Under the pieces are notes generated by a model that ran no database searches, had not been told where the DNA came from, and saw only the letters and a program-made list of their open reading frames with translations. A stretch of DNA of 64,000 bases from Rosenbergiella epipactidis (GTDB lineage Bacteria > Pseudomonadota > Gammaproteobacteria > Enterobacterales > Enterobacteriaceae), in the NCBI RefSeq assembly GCF_018494055.1, contig NZ_JABBFQ010000003.1:186001-250000 (forward strand), given 5' to 3'. Position numbers and translations under genes: made by a program. Shown here in pieces: positions 7,007 to 15,534 of this stretch; the first letter of the stretch is position 1, and each line of letters opens with the position of its first letter.

Positions 7007-8332
7007 TCAGGGCGGGTCATCGGGTAATTGCTGGGCTTTGCGCTGCTGTGCACGGCCCAAAACAACGCTCAATGCTGCCCAGCCTGCTGCCAAAATCATA
7101 CTAAATAGCGTTAAGGGTAGGGCGGCAACCCCCATTAGGCTCACGGCCTGATAGCTCCACGCCCCGACCTGATCGCCGACACGGTAGACGAGAGTATCGA
7201 TAAATACCTTGGCATGATATTTCTCTGAGGTGGGGACCACGGTAAATAAGATCTCGCGGCTGGGGCGGGCCAAGGCAAAGTTGATTGACCGTCGCACGAT
7301 AGTAAAGCCGACCAGAACCGATAAGCTCGGGGCCACCCCTAGCCAGCCGAAGCCTAGGATACTGACTAGCGGTAACAGGGCTAAGCTTAGCGCAACCCCC
7401 CAGCGTGAGAGGATCTTACCGCTGGCCGTTAACTGGCAAATCAGGGTTAATACGTTTATCGCCAAATCGACATTGGCAAAAAAAGTGGTTCGTTGTGCTG
7501 GTTGGCTAAAGGCGTGTTGCACGATAGCGGCCTGTTGAAAATAGAGCAGGGTTGAGGTGACCGAATAAAATAAAATATACCCGCAAATGCCCAATAAATA
7601 GGGGGAGGCTAATGTCTGACGAATACCGATTAACAGCGGCGTGAGTCCACCCGCTGAAGAAGAGTGACTTGCCTTCTCTTCTGTTGCTGACTGCGACAGC
7701 CGACGGCCACAATGTGATAAACGTTTAGCACTAAAGACGGACACTTGGATTAGGCCAACGGCAATAATCAATAATACGGGGGTTGAGAGATGGTTGGCGA
7801 CTAAACTGGTTAGACCGGAACCGCCAATTGCGCCGATCGTCGCCGCCGCGGCCAATAAGCCAAATAGTCGTTTGCCGCGCTCGCTATCAAAAATATCGAC
7901 AATTAGCGCCCAGAACACGGATACCGCAAATAGATTAAACACCGATATCCAGATAAAAAACGCCCGGCCTAAGAACAGATCGTGCAGCCCACCGTGGCGC
8001 GCAAAACCCAGCGCGAAAGCGCAGAGAATCAGCGCACAGGCTTGATAGCTATAGCTAATAAAGCGCTCTCGAGGGAGCCGCTGAGACAGCCTGTTATAAG
8101 GCCACTGTAGCAACAGCATGGTGATCAATACCGCCGTAAACAACCAAGGCAATGAGTGTGCGCCGGTGAGGGTACTGACCGTATCGCGGATTGGGCGCAA
8201 GATATAGTAAGCGCATAGCAGTGAGAAGATATATAACCAGCCCCAACAGAGGGGGGCCAGTTCTTCTTGCTTAATCGAAACTAGGCGCTGAAAGCGCCCG
8301 AGTAACGGCGACCTAGTAGGCTCAGTCATCAC
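7007..8332 (-). CDS. Multi-spanning transporter resembling the ATP:ADP antiporter (NTT/TLC) family
   Basis: The 441-residue integral membrane protein has about 11-12 predicted hydrophobic helices. The first reads WLYIFSLLCAYYILRPIRDTV, where the LRPIRD element is typical of nucleotide transporter (TLC, PF03219-like) proteins. Later come FFIWISVFNLFAVSVFW and the FDSERGKRLFGLLAAAATIG loop, also like that family. Classical members exchange ATP and ADP in plastids and obligate intracellular bacteria. Members in free-living bacteria are shorter and their substrates are untested, so a generic MFS assignment is the alternative. It begins 3 bases after the oxidoreductase stop and is certainly in the same transcript. 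Confidence 0.7.
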   Translation of the reverse strand: MMTEPTRSPLLGRFQRLVSIKQEELAPLCWGWLYIFSLLCAYYILRPIRDTVSTLTGAHSLPWLFTAVLITMLLLQWPYNRLSQRLPRERFISYSYQACALILCAFALGFARHGGLHDLFLGRAFFIWISVFNLFAVSVFWALIVDIFDSERGKRLFGLLAAAATIGAIGGSGLTSLVANHLSTPVLLIIAVGLIQVSVFSAKRLSHCGRRLSQSATEEKASHSSSAGGLTPLLIGIRQTLASPYLLGICGYILFYSVTSTLLYFQQAAIVQHAFSQPAQRTTFFANVDLAINVLTLICQLTASGKILSRWGVALSLALLPLVSILGFGWLGVAPSLSVLVGFTIVRRSINFALARPSREILFTVVPTSEKYHAKVFIDTLVYRVGDQVGAWSYQAVSLMGVAALPLTLFSMILAAGWAALSVVLGRAQQRKAQQLPDDPP

Positions 8333-8335
8333 TCA

Positions 8336-9061
8336 TTACCGTGCGTCTGCCAATTGCGCGCGAAGCGCTTTCTCGTCTAATACCTGTAAGAACAGCGAGG
8401 ATCCTGGTTGGAAACGGGTCGCGGTCCCGAGGTCCCCTGTCTTCACTGGCGCAAAACCGGTTTTCTGGATTAACGTTTTGGCCTGCGCCAAGGCTTGTGG
8501 GTTATCGCCCGCATAAGGCACAGCAATCAGCGGTGAGTGATGCGCATTCAAGGCAATGGCAGTGGCAGCCAATGAATTAAAGGCTCGCACCACATGTGCG
8601 CCCGATAGGTATTGCGCCGATGCCTTGCCGCTTCCCAGACTCAGCGCTTTGGCTGCGGTTGCCCCGTCACGACCAGGATAAGGGTTACTAACATCGATCA
8701 CGGTTTTCCCAGCAAGTTGCTGATGAAGGGATTGACCCAGTTGAGGCAGGGCGCCATAAGGGATGGCCATCACCACGACATCGCCAAATTGACTGGCCTG
8801 CTCGGCGGTGCCCACCTGAGTACCGTGACCGATATTCTTGGCAGTGGATTGCAGACTGTCGGGGTGGCGTGAGGCGAGCATCACGTGGTATCCGGCATCG
8901 GCCCAGAGTTTTCCAAGGGTTTCCCCCATATTACCCGCCCCAACAATGCCAATATTATGGACCTCGGGTGCAGAGGAAGGCGTTGCCGCGAGGGCTGCAT
9001 GGCCTCCTAGCGTGGTGGCGAGTAAAAAGGAGGCAACAGCAGTGATTTTTTTTACAGACAT
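8336..9061 (-). CDS. Exported NAD(P)-binding Rossmann protein, F420-dependent NADP reductase-like
   Basis: A signal peptide (basic start, AVASFLLATTLGGHAALA, cleavage near ALA-AT) precedes a complete Rossmann nucleotide site NIGIVGAGNMGETLGKLW at about residues 35-53. The rest follows predicted dinucleotide-binding (Fno/NADP_F420) proteins: MLASRHP, VVVMAIPYGALPQL, KTVIDVSNPYPGRDG and HVVRAFNSL. Cytoplasmic relatives reduce or oxidise NADP with F420 or ferric chelates, and enterobacteria do not make F420. Export of an enzyme that needs a nucleotide cofactor is odd. The 241-residue product has a GAGGAT ribosome site. It sits between a Tat-exported cupin and a transporter, which suggests a shared periplasmic role (inference). 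Confidence 0.75.
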   Translation of the reverse strand: MSVKKITAVASFLLATTLGGHAALAATPSSAPEVHNIGIVGAGNMGETLGKLWADAGYHVMLASRHPDSLQSTAKNIGHGTQVGTAEQASQFGDVVVMAIPYGALPQLGQSLHQQLAGKTVIDVSNPYPGRDGATAAKALSLGSGKASAQYLSGAHVVRAFNSLAATAIALNAHHSPLIAVPYAGDNPQALAQAKTLIQKTGFAPVKTGDLGTATRFQPGSSLFLQVLDEKALRAQLADAR

Positions 9062-9106
9062 AATATCCTCGTAGTAATGGTATCGGTTCCAATTAAGCGC
9101 GAAAAA

Positions 9107-9727
9107 TTAGGCTTTCCACAGGGTTAAGATACCGCCTTGTTTGCCGGTCACCGGATCGGTGGTGGGCATAGCGATATTCGCGATATGGCGCTGAGCTTCG
9201 GCCAACTTACTCGGGTCGTCGTGATAGAGATCAGGGCTTAAGCCTTGAGGATAGGCCCCCAGTACTTGGAAATCCTCACTGGCCGAAAGTTGTTTATGGC
9301 CAACCCCCGCCGGGATAAGGATAACATCGCCTTGTTTAACCGTTACCGTTGGCCCAGTCTCGCCGCCAAGCTGCACCTTGGCACTGCCCTGGCTAACGCC
9401 TAATAGCTCATGGGTGTTGGAGTGGTAATGAGTAAAGGGGAAAATTTGGTAGCGCCACTGTACCGGCCTACCATTCTTAGCGAAGAGATCGCTTAGGTAC
9501 TCATCGGTATTCGAGGCCGATGCGGGGACCGCTTGCTGATAAATGAGTAAAGGCAGTTTATCGTTCGGCACGCCATTCACCACTTTCGTCAGCGAAAGGG
9601 GTTGGATAGCAACATGGGGAGACGCTGATGGCGACTGCGCATAACTGCTTAGCGGCATGGCCAAAGCGGCGAGCAATAATTGGCAGAAGTTGCGTCGAGA
9701 AAACTGTGAAGGAGAGGTCATCTTCAT
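9107..9727 (-). CDS. Tat-exported cupin-domain protein, YjlB-like
   Basis: The 206-residue protein begins with a twin-arginine signal: FSRRNFCQLLLAALAMPLSS, ending near YAQ. The mature part is a single cupin: FPFTHYHSNTHELLGVSQGSA, LGGETG, VKQGDVILIPAGVGHKQL. His residues of the first motif and GVGHK suggest a metal site. Tat export fits a protein that folds or loads its metal in the cytoplasm. Relatives are YjlB-like cupins of unknown function. The ribosome site AGGAG lies 7 bases before ATG. First gene of a probable three-gene operon with the exported oxidoreductase (45-base gap) and the transporter. Confidence 0.78.
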   Translation of the reverse strand: MKMTSPSQFSRRNFCQLLLAALAMPLSSYAQSPSASPHVAIQPLSLTKVVNGVPNDKLPLLIYQQAVPASASNTDEYLSDLFAKNGRPVQWRYQIFPFTHYHSNTHELLGVSQGSAKVQLGGETGPTVTVKQGDVILIPAGVGHKQLSASEDFQVLGAYPQGLSPDLYHDDPSKLAEAQRHIANIAMPTTDPVTGKQGGILTLWKA

Positions 9728-9854
9728 CGTTCGCTCCTGTGTGAGATAAAAGGGAATACCTCTTAAAATATGTGACCTAGATCGCTATTCTGTCAAGTTA
9801 ACTACGGAAATTGCTGCATCAGCAAAACTGACTTCGGGGCAGGTAAAGGGGAAT

Positions 9855-9874
9855 TAAGGGGGTTTCCCCCCTTA
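9855..9874 (-). terminator. Hairpin after the candidate small gene
   Basis: An 8-base stem TAAGGGGG / CCCCCTTA closes a four-base loop a few bases beyond the small-gene stop on the minus strand. The tract after it is only moderately T-rich, so it may be a weak terminator or an RNA-stabilising structure. Confidence 0.4.
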
Positions 9875-9879
9875 GCGGC

Positions 9880-9981
9880 TCAGCGATGAATGTGTGCGTG
9901 CCAGAGCGCAAGACGAAAGGCCACACGTTTTATATATTTGGGATACTTCGCAGAGAGTAGGTAAGCACAGAGACGTTGCAT
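9880..9981 (-). CDS. Candidate 33-residue basic small protein
   Basis: A short frame starts at ATG 9981 with a strong ribosome site GAGGTG 4 bases upstream and ends at TGA 9880. The peptide begins MQRLCAYLLSAKYPKYIKR and ends LWHAHIHR. It is rich in Lys, Arg and His with hydrophobic patches but has no clear membrane span. A strong hairpin follows at 9855-9874. It lies alone in a 349-base gap. No family is recognised. The ribosome site, stop-then-hairpin layout and compact composition support a real small gene, but chance cannot be excluded at this length. Confidence 0.45.
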   Translation of the reverse strand: MQRLCAYLLSAKYPKYIKRVAFRLALWHAHIHR

Positions 9982-10046
9982 GGTACACCTCACTAGTCAT
10001 GGGTCAGAGAGAGTACAACAGATAGAGATGTCAGAAATATGGCAAT

Positions 10047-10070
10047 AAAACGCCCAATATTGGGCGTTTT
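10047..10070. terminator. Bidirectional intrinsic terminator after the sugar porter
   Basis: A perfect 24-base palindrome consists of AAAACGCCCAAT and its complement. It has a GC-rich stem and A/T runs on both sides, and lies 7 bases past the stop of the minus-strand sugar transporter. Confidence 0.8.
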
Positions 10071-10076
10071 GCTGCG

Positions 10077-11531
10077 TTAGGCATTTTCAATCGTGGAGGG
10101 AACAGCATCTTCCTTACTGTAACGCTTGCGCATCATGGTCTCGATCTCTTCCAGAGATTTATCTTTGGTTTCGGGCAGACAACAGCAGACAAAAATTAAC
10201 GACACAAGGTTTACGGCGGCGAACACATAGAATGTCTGATTACCCATCGCCGATAACATCGGTGGGAAGGCGAAGGCTACGGCGGCATTACAAATCCATT
10301 GGCAGGCTACCGCAGTACCGGTTAACGCACCGCGTAATTTCATCGGGAAGAGTTCAGACATCAACAACCAATAGATTGGCGCGACGCACATCTGCATAAA
10401 GAATAAGAACAGCAGGATACACGCGAGCGCTAAGTAACTTTGGGTCAGATCCTTCGGTAGGAAGATCAACACAGAGCCGAGGGCGATCTGCATCAAAATA
10501 ACCGCGATCAAGCCGAAAATTAGCATCGAACGGCGCTTAACGTGTGAGACGGCTTTTAACGCAATTAAGGCGGCGATCACGGCGACCACACCATTGCCGA
10601 TGGTGGCGGTAAGTGAGGCGTTAGTCCCCATTCCGGTTGTCTTTAAGATGATCGGGGTGTAGTACATAAAGGCGTTTACACCGGTAAATTGTGCAACGGC
10701 CCCCATACCAATACCCAGTAGCAGCAGACGCACCACCCAACGTTCCTTCAATAGCTCTTTGGTCGTTGGCCCTTCGCGTGAGGCTTTAGCTTGTTCACGC
10801 ATCTGGTTAATCTCTTTACGGACCTCTTTGTGCGAGCGGCGCAGGCGACGCATAATGCGCACGGCTTCACGTAATCGGCCTTCGGCGACTAACCAGTGAG
10901 GGGAGCCTGGCACAAAGAAGGTGCCGATAAACAGTAATAATCCTGGGATGGTGGCGAGCGCCAGCATATAACGCCACAGATGATTATCGTGTAGCAATAC
11001 ACTCATCAAGGCGCTGACGATATAGGCGGTCAATTGTCCCGCGACAATCATAAGCTCATTTCGACTCACTAGCGGGGCGCGGTGACGCGGGCCAGCGATT
11101 TCGGCGATAAAGACCGGAACAGTGGACGAGCCTCCGCCGACAGCAATCCCCAGTAAGAAGCGCATTACCACCATAATATGGACGTTCGGGGCTAGGGTCG
11201 TCCCCAACGCACCTAAGACAAATATCAGGGCCAAAGTGCGTAAGGTGATGCGACGGCCGAAACGGTCGGAAACGAAGCCGCTAATAAAAGCACCGATTGC
11301 GGCACCGAAGATCAAGGCTGAGGTGACTAAGCCCTCGGTGAAAGGGGTAAGGTTAAGTCCGCCTTGATCCAATGGTTGGGTCATAAAAGGTAAGGCACCG
11401 GAGATAATCCCAGTATCATAACCAAAGGCGAGGGCGCCCATGGTGGCAACCAGAACAATAAAGAACAATCGTTGTTTTATCGTATCCGAAGATACGATTT
11501 TTTCGTCGCTAGACGTGGATGGTTTAGGCAT
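10077..11531 (-). CDS. Sugar porter family MFS transporter
   Basis: The 484-residue permease has 12 predicted helices and the signatures of the sugar porter family. These are GYDTGIISGAL in helix 1, the loop DRFGRR, RFLLGIAVGGGSSTVP, the inter-domain PGSPHWLVAEGR with a following charged loop, QFTGVNAFMYY in helix 7, and the end motif PETKDKSLEEIE. Family members (GalP, XylE, AraE, IolT) are proton symporters for hexoses, pentoses or inositol, and substrate cannot be read from sequence. AGGGATAAGCG precedes the ATG. It appears monocistronic, with a strong terminator after it. The RpiR-type regulator lies just upstream and could control it, although that gene belongs structurally to the iron operon. 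Confidence 0.85.
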   Translation of the reverse strand: MPKPSTSSDEKIVSSDTIKQRLFFIVLVATMGALAFGYDTGIISGALPFMTQPLDQGGLNLTPFTEGLVTSALIFGAAIGAFISGFVSDRFGRRITLRTLALIFVLGALGTTLAPNVHIMVVMRFLLGIAVGGGSSTVPVFIAEIAGPRHRAPLVSRNELMIVAGQLTAYIVSALMSVLLHDNHLWRYMLALATIPGLLLFIGTFFVPGSPHWLVAEGRLREAVRIMRRLRRSHKEVRKEINQMREQAKASREGPTTKELLKERWVVRLLLLGIGMGAVAQFTGVNAFMYYTPIILKTTGMGTNASLTATIGNGVVAVIAALIALKAVSHVKRRSMLIFGLIAVILMQIALGSVLIFLPKDLTQSYLALACILLFLFFMQMCVAPIYWLLMSELFPMKLRGALTGTAVACQWICNAAVAFAFPPMLSAMGNQTFYVFAAVNLVSLIFVCCCLPETKDKSLEEIETMMRKRYSKEDAVPSTIENA

Positions 11532-11623
11532 CGCTTATCCCTGATGGAGCATTGTTATTATTAGAGAAAGCTTAAGTATAGTTCAGCGCCAAAAACCGAA
11601 GGGTTAATTTGTTCGGAATTACC

Positions 11624-12499
11624 CTATTTCTTTGAGGCGGTATTTTTTAGCCCCCGATGTAATTCTTGTAGTCTTTTCATCGACTTTACCGCCCGTTGCG
11701 ACATCGAGGCGGCGGTGGAGACCACCAAAATTTCGAGGCAGGCCAATACCGGCCCATGTAATGGCATATTGCCTTGCTCTGTACCACGCGGGACATGAAT
11801 CACCACATCGGCCTGCTGGACGAATTTAGACTCTTTAGCGCTGGTCAGTAATATAATGGGAACGCCCAAGCGCTGGGCTTCACGTAGGGTAGTCATTCCT
11901 TCACGGTGGGCAGATTTTTGCGCCATCATAATCAGCACATCGCCACGTTGCAGTGACAGCAGTTGTTCAGCAAGGCCGATACCAGAGCGATTTAGTGGGA
12001 GTGCCGGTAAGCCGTTGCGATGGAATAGGCGTGCCGCATACTCGGCCAGGATCCCTGAGGCGTTAATCCCAAAAATCGCCAACTGTCGGGCATTGACCAG
12101 TAACGAAACCGCTTGGGCGATGGCTTGACGATTTTCACTGCCACTCAGCGCTTGGGCGGCAGTGAGGTGACCCTCGACCACATAATCGATCGATTGGTTC
12201 ACATCTTCGGCCAGATGGCTCAAGGTGGTGTCCATTTTATCGGCAGAGTTTAAGGGCGGATCGAACCATTGCTCTAGGACGGATTTCAATTCTCGTAAGC
12301 CGCTAAAGCCGATCGCTTGGATAGCGCGGACCACGGTTGCATCCGAGGTTTGCGTCGCCGCGGCGATCTCTAATGCGGTGCTCTCTATCACTAACGCACG
12401 ATGTTGATCGATATAGAGCAGCACTTGTTGCAGCCCTATCGAGAGACCATCGATGCGTGCGCGTAAGCGTTCAGAAAATAAGTCGTGTCGCATAGACAT
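11624..12499 (-). CDS. RpiR/MurR-family transcriptional regulator (HTH + SIS domain)
   Basis: The 291-residue protein has an N-terminal RpiR helix-turn-helix with LEIAAATQTSDATVVRAIQAIG (split by alpha turns at about residues 42-63) followed by FSGLRELK. A C-terminal SIS sugar-phosphate-binding domain starts near residue 130 and carries LAIFGINASGILAEYAARLF, GDVLIMMAQKSAHR and PIILLTSAKESKF. Regulators of this family sense phosphorylated sugars. The gene has a GAGGAA ribosome site and begins 9 bases after the stop of the siderophore-binding protein, so it is probably the last gene of the iron-uptake transcript. It is followed by the sugar porter gene, 92 bases further on. Its natural target is uncertain. 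Confidence 0.82.
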   Translation of the reverse strand: MSMRHDLFSERLRARIDGLSIGLQQVLLYIDQHRALVIESTALEIAAATQTSDATVVRAIQAIGFSGLRELKSVLEQWFDPPLNSADKMDTTLSHLAEDVNQSIDYVVEGHLTAAQALSGSENRQAIAQAVSLLVNARQLAIFGINASGILAEYAARLFHRNGLPALPLNRSGIGLAEQLLSLQRGDVLIMMAQKSAHREGMTTLREAQRLGVPIILLTSAKESKFVQQADVVIHVPRGTEQGNMPLHGPVLACLEILVVSTAASMSQRAVKSMKRLQELHRGLKNTASKK

Positions 12500-12508
12500 A
12501 GCATTTCC

Positions 12509-13465
12509 TCAATGATTGGCTGGCGGTAAAGTCAGTGCGGATAAGCTGGTTTCAACCACGGCGACCATTTTCGACAGCGAAGCAAAGCTATTAACAATGG
12601 CATCCTCTCGGGCGACCATTACCCAATGTCCCCGTTGGCACGCTTGCATAAACTGGCACCATCCAGGCAGCACTGCATCCATCGCCTTGCGCTCATCCTG
12701 CGCAGTTAAGTCACCGTCTCCTCGCCATGTATCGAAAACAAGGTCGGCATCCAGTGCTGGCAGTTGCTCGGCATTGAGGTTTGCGCGTCCCTCTTCAGGT
12801 AATTGATTGATAAGGGATGGGAAGCTAAATCCGGCATCGCGCAATACTTGGCCCAGCGCATGATAGGTATGCAGAATGTTGACCTTACCGTTATTGGCCT
12901 GCAGGACGGAGACTGTCACCTTGCGTTCGCCGCGTAAGCGTTGTAACTCAGCGATTTCCGCCTGATAACGGCTGACTAATTGTTGATATTTGGCTTGGGT
13001 ATGCGTGAGGTCGGCTAACCGTTGGTAGAGCCTCACCGGCCCACCTTGGCGGTTATCGATACTCACCGTTGGGGCAATACTCTGCAATTGTTGAAGGTCG
13101 GTGGTACGGCTTGGTTCAGTAATAATCAAATCGGGATGCAATGCCGCGATCTTCTCAAGGTTAATGTCTGCAGTGCCTAAATACTCAATAGAGGTATTAC
13201 TGAAATCGAGGCCGGTTAAGCGTTTTGCTGAGCGCAGATAGGGTTTTCCCTGCGCCGAGAGGCGGCCATGACTGCCGACAGGCGTGACGCCGAGTTCCAG
13301 CAATGGGATGGTAATATCCAAGTCATGTAATGAAACAATACGCAGGGGGTGCTGGGGGATGACCACATCGCGTTGGGCATCATCCAGAAAATGGCGGGTG
13401 GGGGGAGAGGCCGCCGAGCAGACGACACTCATACAAAGCCCTAACAATACAATCACTGAGCGCAT
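12509..13465 (-). CDS. Periplasmic iron-siderophore-binding protein of an ABC importer
   Basis: The 318-residue protein has a signal peptide RSVIVLLGLCMSVVCSAAS with cleavage near SAA. The mature part has the class III (FecB/BtuF-like) binding protein layout: RIVSLHDLDITIPLLELGVTPVG, EKIAALHPDLIITEPS, a long linking helix near residues 160-180 and the C-terminal lobe with LDADLVFDTW. It delivers a ferric-siderophore to the FecCD-type permeases encoded just upstream (15-base gap). The ribosome site GAGGAG is good. The ligand cannot be named. Citrate or hydroxamate chelates are typical for this group. Confidence 0.85.
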   Translation of the reverse strand: MRSVIVLLGLCMSVVCSAASPPTRHFLDDAQRDVVIPQHPLRIVSLHDLDITIPLLELGVTPVGSHGRLSAQGKPYLRSAKRLTGLDFSNTSIEYLGTADINLEKIAALHPDLIITEPSRTTDLQQLQSIAPTVSIDNRQGGPVRLYQRLADLTHTQAKYQQLVSRYQAEIAELQRLRGERKVTVSVLQANNGKVNILHTYHALGQVLRDAGFSFPSLINQLPEEGRANLNAEQLPALDADLVFDTWRGDGDLTAQDERKAMDAVLPGWCQFMQACQRGHWVMVAREDAIVNSFASLSKMVAVVETSLSALTLPPANH

Positions 13466-13480
13466 CCTAACTCCTCGTCA

Positions 13481-14533
13481 CTAACGCTGTGTGGCGCGTT
13501 TCCACAATAAGATGAATAAAAAAGGGCCGCCGAGTAAGGCGACGATGATCCCCGCGGGCAGTTGTGCCGGGGCGAAGGCTAAGCGGCCGACGCAATCGGC
13601 GAGTAGCAGTAACAAGGCTCCAACCAGTGCGCTGCCACACAATAGGTAGCTCTGCCCACCGTTGACGATTCGCCGCGTGAGGTGGGGGGCCATCAAGCCA
13701 ATAAATCCTAGGCTTCCGACGGTTGAGACTGTCAGTGCCGTCAAGATCACCGCGCCTATCACTCGTAACCGATTTATCGGTAAGGGGTTGACGCCAAGCG
13801 ACGTTGCCGTCGCATCGCCGAGTTGTAGAATCGTGCTGGCACGACAGCTATAGAGCAGTAGCGCGACAATAGGCAGCGCGATAACGATCATTAGTTGCGC
13901 CGTTTCGAGCGTGGCGTGTTGCAGGCTTCCCGCCATCCACAGCATCAACTGTTGTGCTTGCTTCGGGTCGAGCGTCGTCAGGATAACGCCGAGCAGCGCA
14001 TTCAGTCCCCAACTGATGCCAATACCAATCAAGATAAACCTTGAACCTGATGTCCCTCGGGCCAGCAACATAACAATGCCGGTCACCAGTAAACCCGCGA
14101 TCATGGCGGAAATTGGCCGCCATAGCGGGAAAAGCGTTGGGAAAAATAATAATTCGATCCATACCACTAAGCAGGCGGCCTCTTTAATCCCCAAGAGCGA
14201 GGGATCAGCAAGACCGTTACGGGTCGTGGATTGCATCACCGCACCGGCGGCACCCAGTACGGCTCCCGCAATGATGGCGACCACACTGCGTGGTAGACGC
14301 ATTTGCCAAAATAGCGTTTGGTTGAGTGAGGCGGGAGCCTGCGCGTGGGTGAGTTGATAATAAACTTCGCGCAGCGTGAGCGGAAGCGCTCCCTGGGTCA
14401 AAGCAAAAACCAGTAACAACGTAATGCTCAGCGCGAGTACGCCTCCTGCTAACAGGGCGTGAGGAGAGAGCAGAATGCTCTTGCCCCCTAAGCGAAGCGC
14501 TTTTTCTGCTGGACGGAGTAACGAAGACCTCAT
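13481..14533 (-). CDS. FecCD-type iron-siderophore ABC permease (second)
   Basis: The 350-residue inner-membrane permease has about nine helices. Family hallmarks are LPRSVVAIIAGAVLGAAGAVMQ, followed by NGLADPSLLGI, and later GFIGLMAPHLTRRIVNG and the end AQLPAGIIVALLGGPFLFILL. The start ATG overlaps the previous permease stop by 4 bases (ATGA), indicating coupled translation. It forms a heterodimer channel with the upstream permease, serviced by the ATPase at 15524-16318. Confidence 0.88.
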   Translation of the reverse strand: MRSSLLRPAEKALRLGGKSILLSPHALLAGGVLALSITLLLVFALTQGALPLTLREVYYQLTHAQAPASLNQTLFWQMRLPRSVVAIIAGAVLGAAGAVMQSTTRNGLADPSLLGIKEAACLVVWIELLFFPTLFPLWRPISAMIAGLLVTGIVMLLARGTSGSRFILIGIGISWGLNALLGVILTTLDPKQAQQLMLWMAGSLQHATLETAQLMIVIALPIVALLLYSCRASTILQLGDATATSLGVNPLPINRLRVIGAVILTALTVSTVGSLGFIGLMAPHLTRRIVNGGQSYLLCGSALVGALLLLLADCVGRLAFAPAQLPAGIIVALLGGPFLFILLWKRATQR

Positions 14534-15534
14534 CGAAAATACCTTTCCGCTAAGATTACAAAGACTGGTGCACCCAGCAGCGCGGTGACTGTACCGGTGG
14601 CCAAAGATTGGCTCTCAAGCAGATGTTGCGCGCAGAGGTCTGCCGCGAGTAACAGCACCGCCCCCATTAAGGCATTGACCCATAAGGCACTCCGCGGTTG
14701 TACAGTAATCAGCTGGCGGACGATATTGGGAACGATTAACCCCACGAAGCCAATTGGACCCGCCAATGAAACAGCAATCCCACAAAATAGTGCAATGGCA
14801 CAAAGCCCGATCATCCGTGAACGCAGTACGCGAACCCCAAGTCCTTCGGCAACCTGTTCGCCAAGAGTGAGTGTGTTGAGTGCCGGTGACACGAGAAATG
14901 CCACGACTATGGCCAGCAAAAAGGGCGGTAAAATGGCGTAGACCGCTTGCCAGCTCAAGCCAGCAATATCGCCATTCAACCAGAGTAGCGTTGATTGCAA
15001 TGTCTGCTCATTGAACAGTAACAGCAGCGAGGTCAGGGAGGCGGCAAAGGCAGAGAGTGTGATGCCACACAGTGTGGTGGTGACGACAGCGAATCCTTGC
15101 CGACTGAGATAAGCGGCGAGTAGGACAGCACTGAATAGAACACCGCCGCCTATCGCGGCAATCAATGGACGTAAAAATGGCGAGAATAATAGCGCGTTAC
15201 CGAGGGCGCTGCAGGCGACGACAGCCAATGAGGCCCCGGCATTAAGCCCAAAAATATGGGGTTCACCTAGGGGATTACCGATGATTGTTTGCAGCAAGTG
15301 GCCGGCCATCGCTAAACAGGCTCCGACTACGACGGCGACCACTACATGCAACAAGCGAATATCAATAATAATGCGATCACTGAACACCGTGGGTTGATAG
15401 TCGAAAAAAGCGTGCAGGACGGTCTGCAAAGAGAAATGCATCGCGCCTATGCTCAACTCGGCAAAGGCTAACAAGACCAGCAAGAAGAATAAGGTGGCTG
15501 CCACCCAGGGCAAAGGTAAGGATTTAGCATTCAT
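14530..15534 (-). CDS. FecCD-type iron-siderophore ABC permease (first)
   Basis: The chosen start is ATG 15534, overlapping the end of the ATPase gene by 11 bases, and gives 334 residues beginning MNAKSLPLPWV. A longer frame to a TTG at 15618 has no support. Hallmarks are VVVAVVVGACLAMAGHLLQ, NPLGEPHIFGLNAGASL, GPIGFVGLIVPNIVRQL and the terminal ATGTVTALLGAPVFVIL. Partner of the second permease in a ferric-siderophore importer of the FecBCDE/FhuBCD group. Confidence 0.87.
   Translation of the reverse strand: MNAKSLPLPWVAATLFFLLVLLAFAELSIGAMHFSLQTVLHAFFDYQPTVFSDRIIIDIRLLHVVVAVVVGACLAMAGHLLQTIIGNPLGEPHIFGLNAGASLAVVACSALGNALLFSPFLRPLIAAIGGGVLFSAVLLAAYLSRQGFAVVTTTLCGITLSAFAASLTSLLLLFNEQTLQSTLLWLNGDIAGLSWQAVYAILPPFLLAIVVAFLVSPALNTLTLGEQVAEGLGVRVLRSRMIGLCAIALFCGIAVSLAGPIGFVGLIVPNIVRQLITVQPRSALWVNALMGAVLLLAADLCAQHLLESQSLATGTVTALLGAPVFVILAERYFR

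Noticed and set aside
13911-14357. 148-codon plus-strand frame inside the permease gene
   Set aside because: Antisense shadow of a GC-rich membrane protein gene. No ribosome site or recognisable domain.
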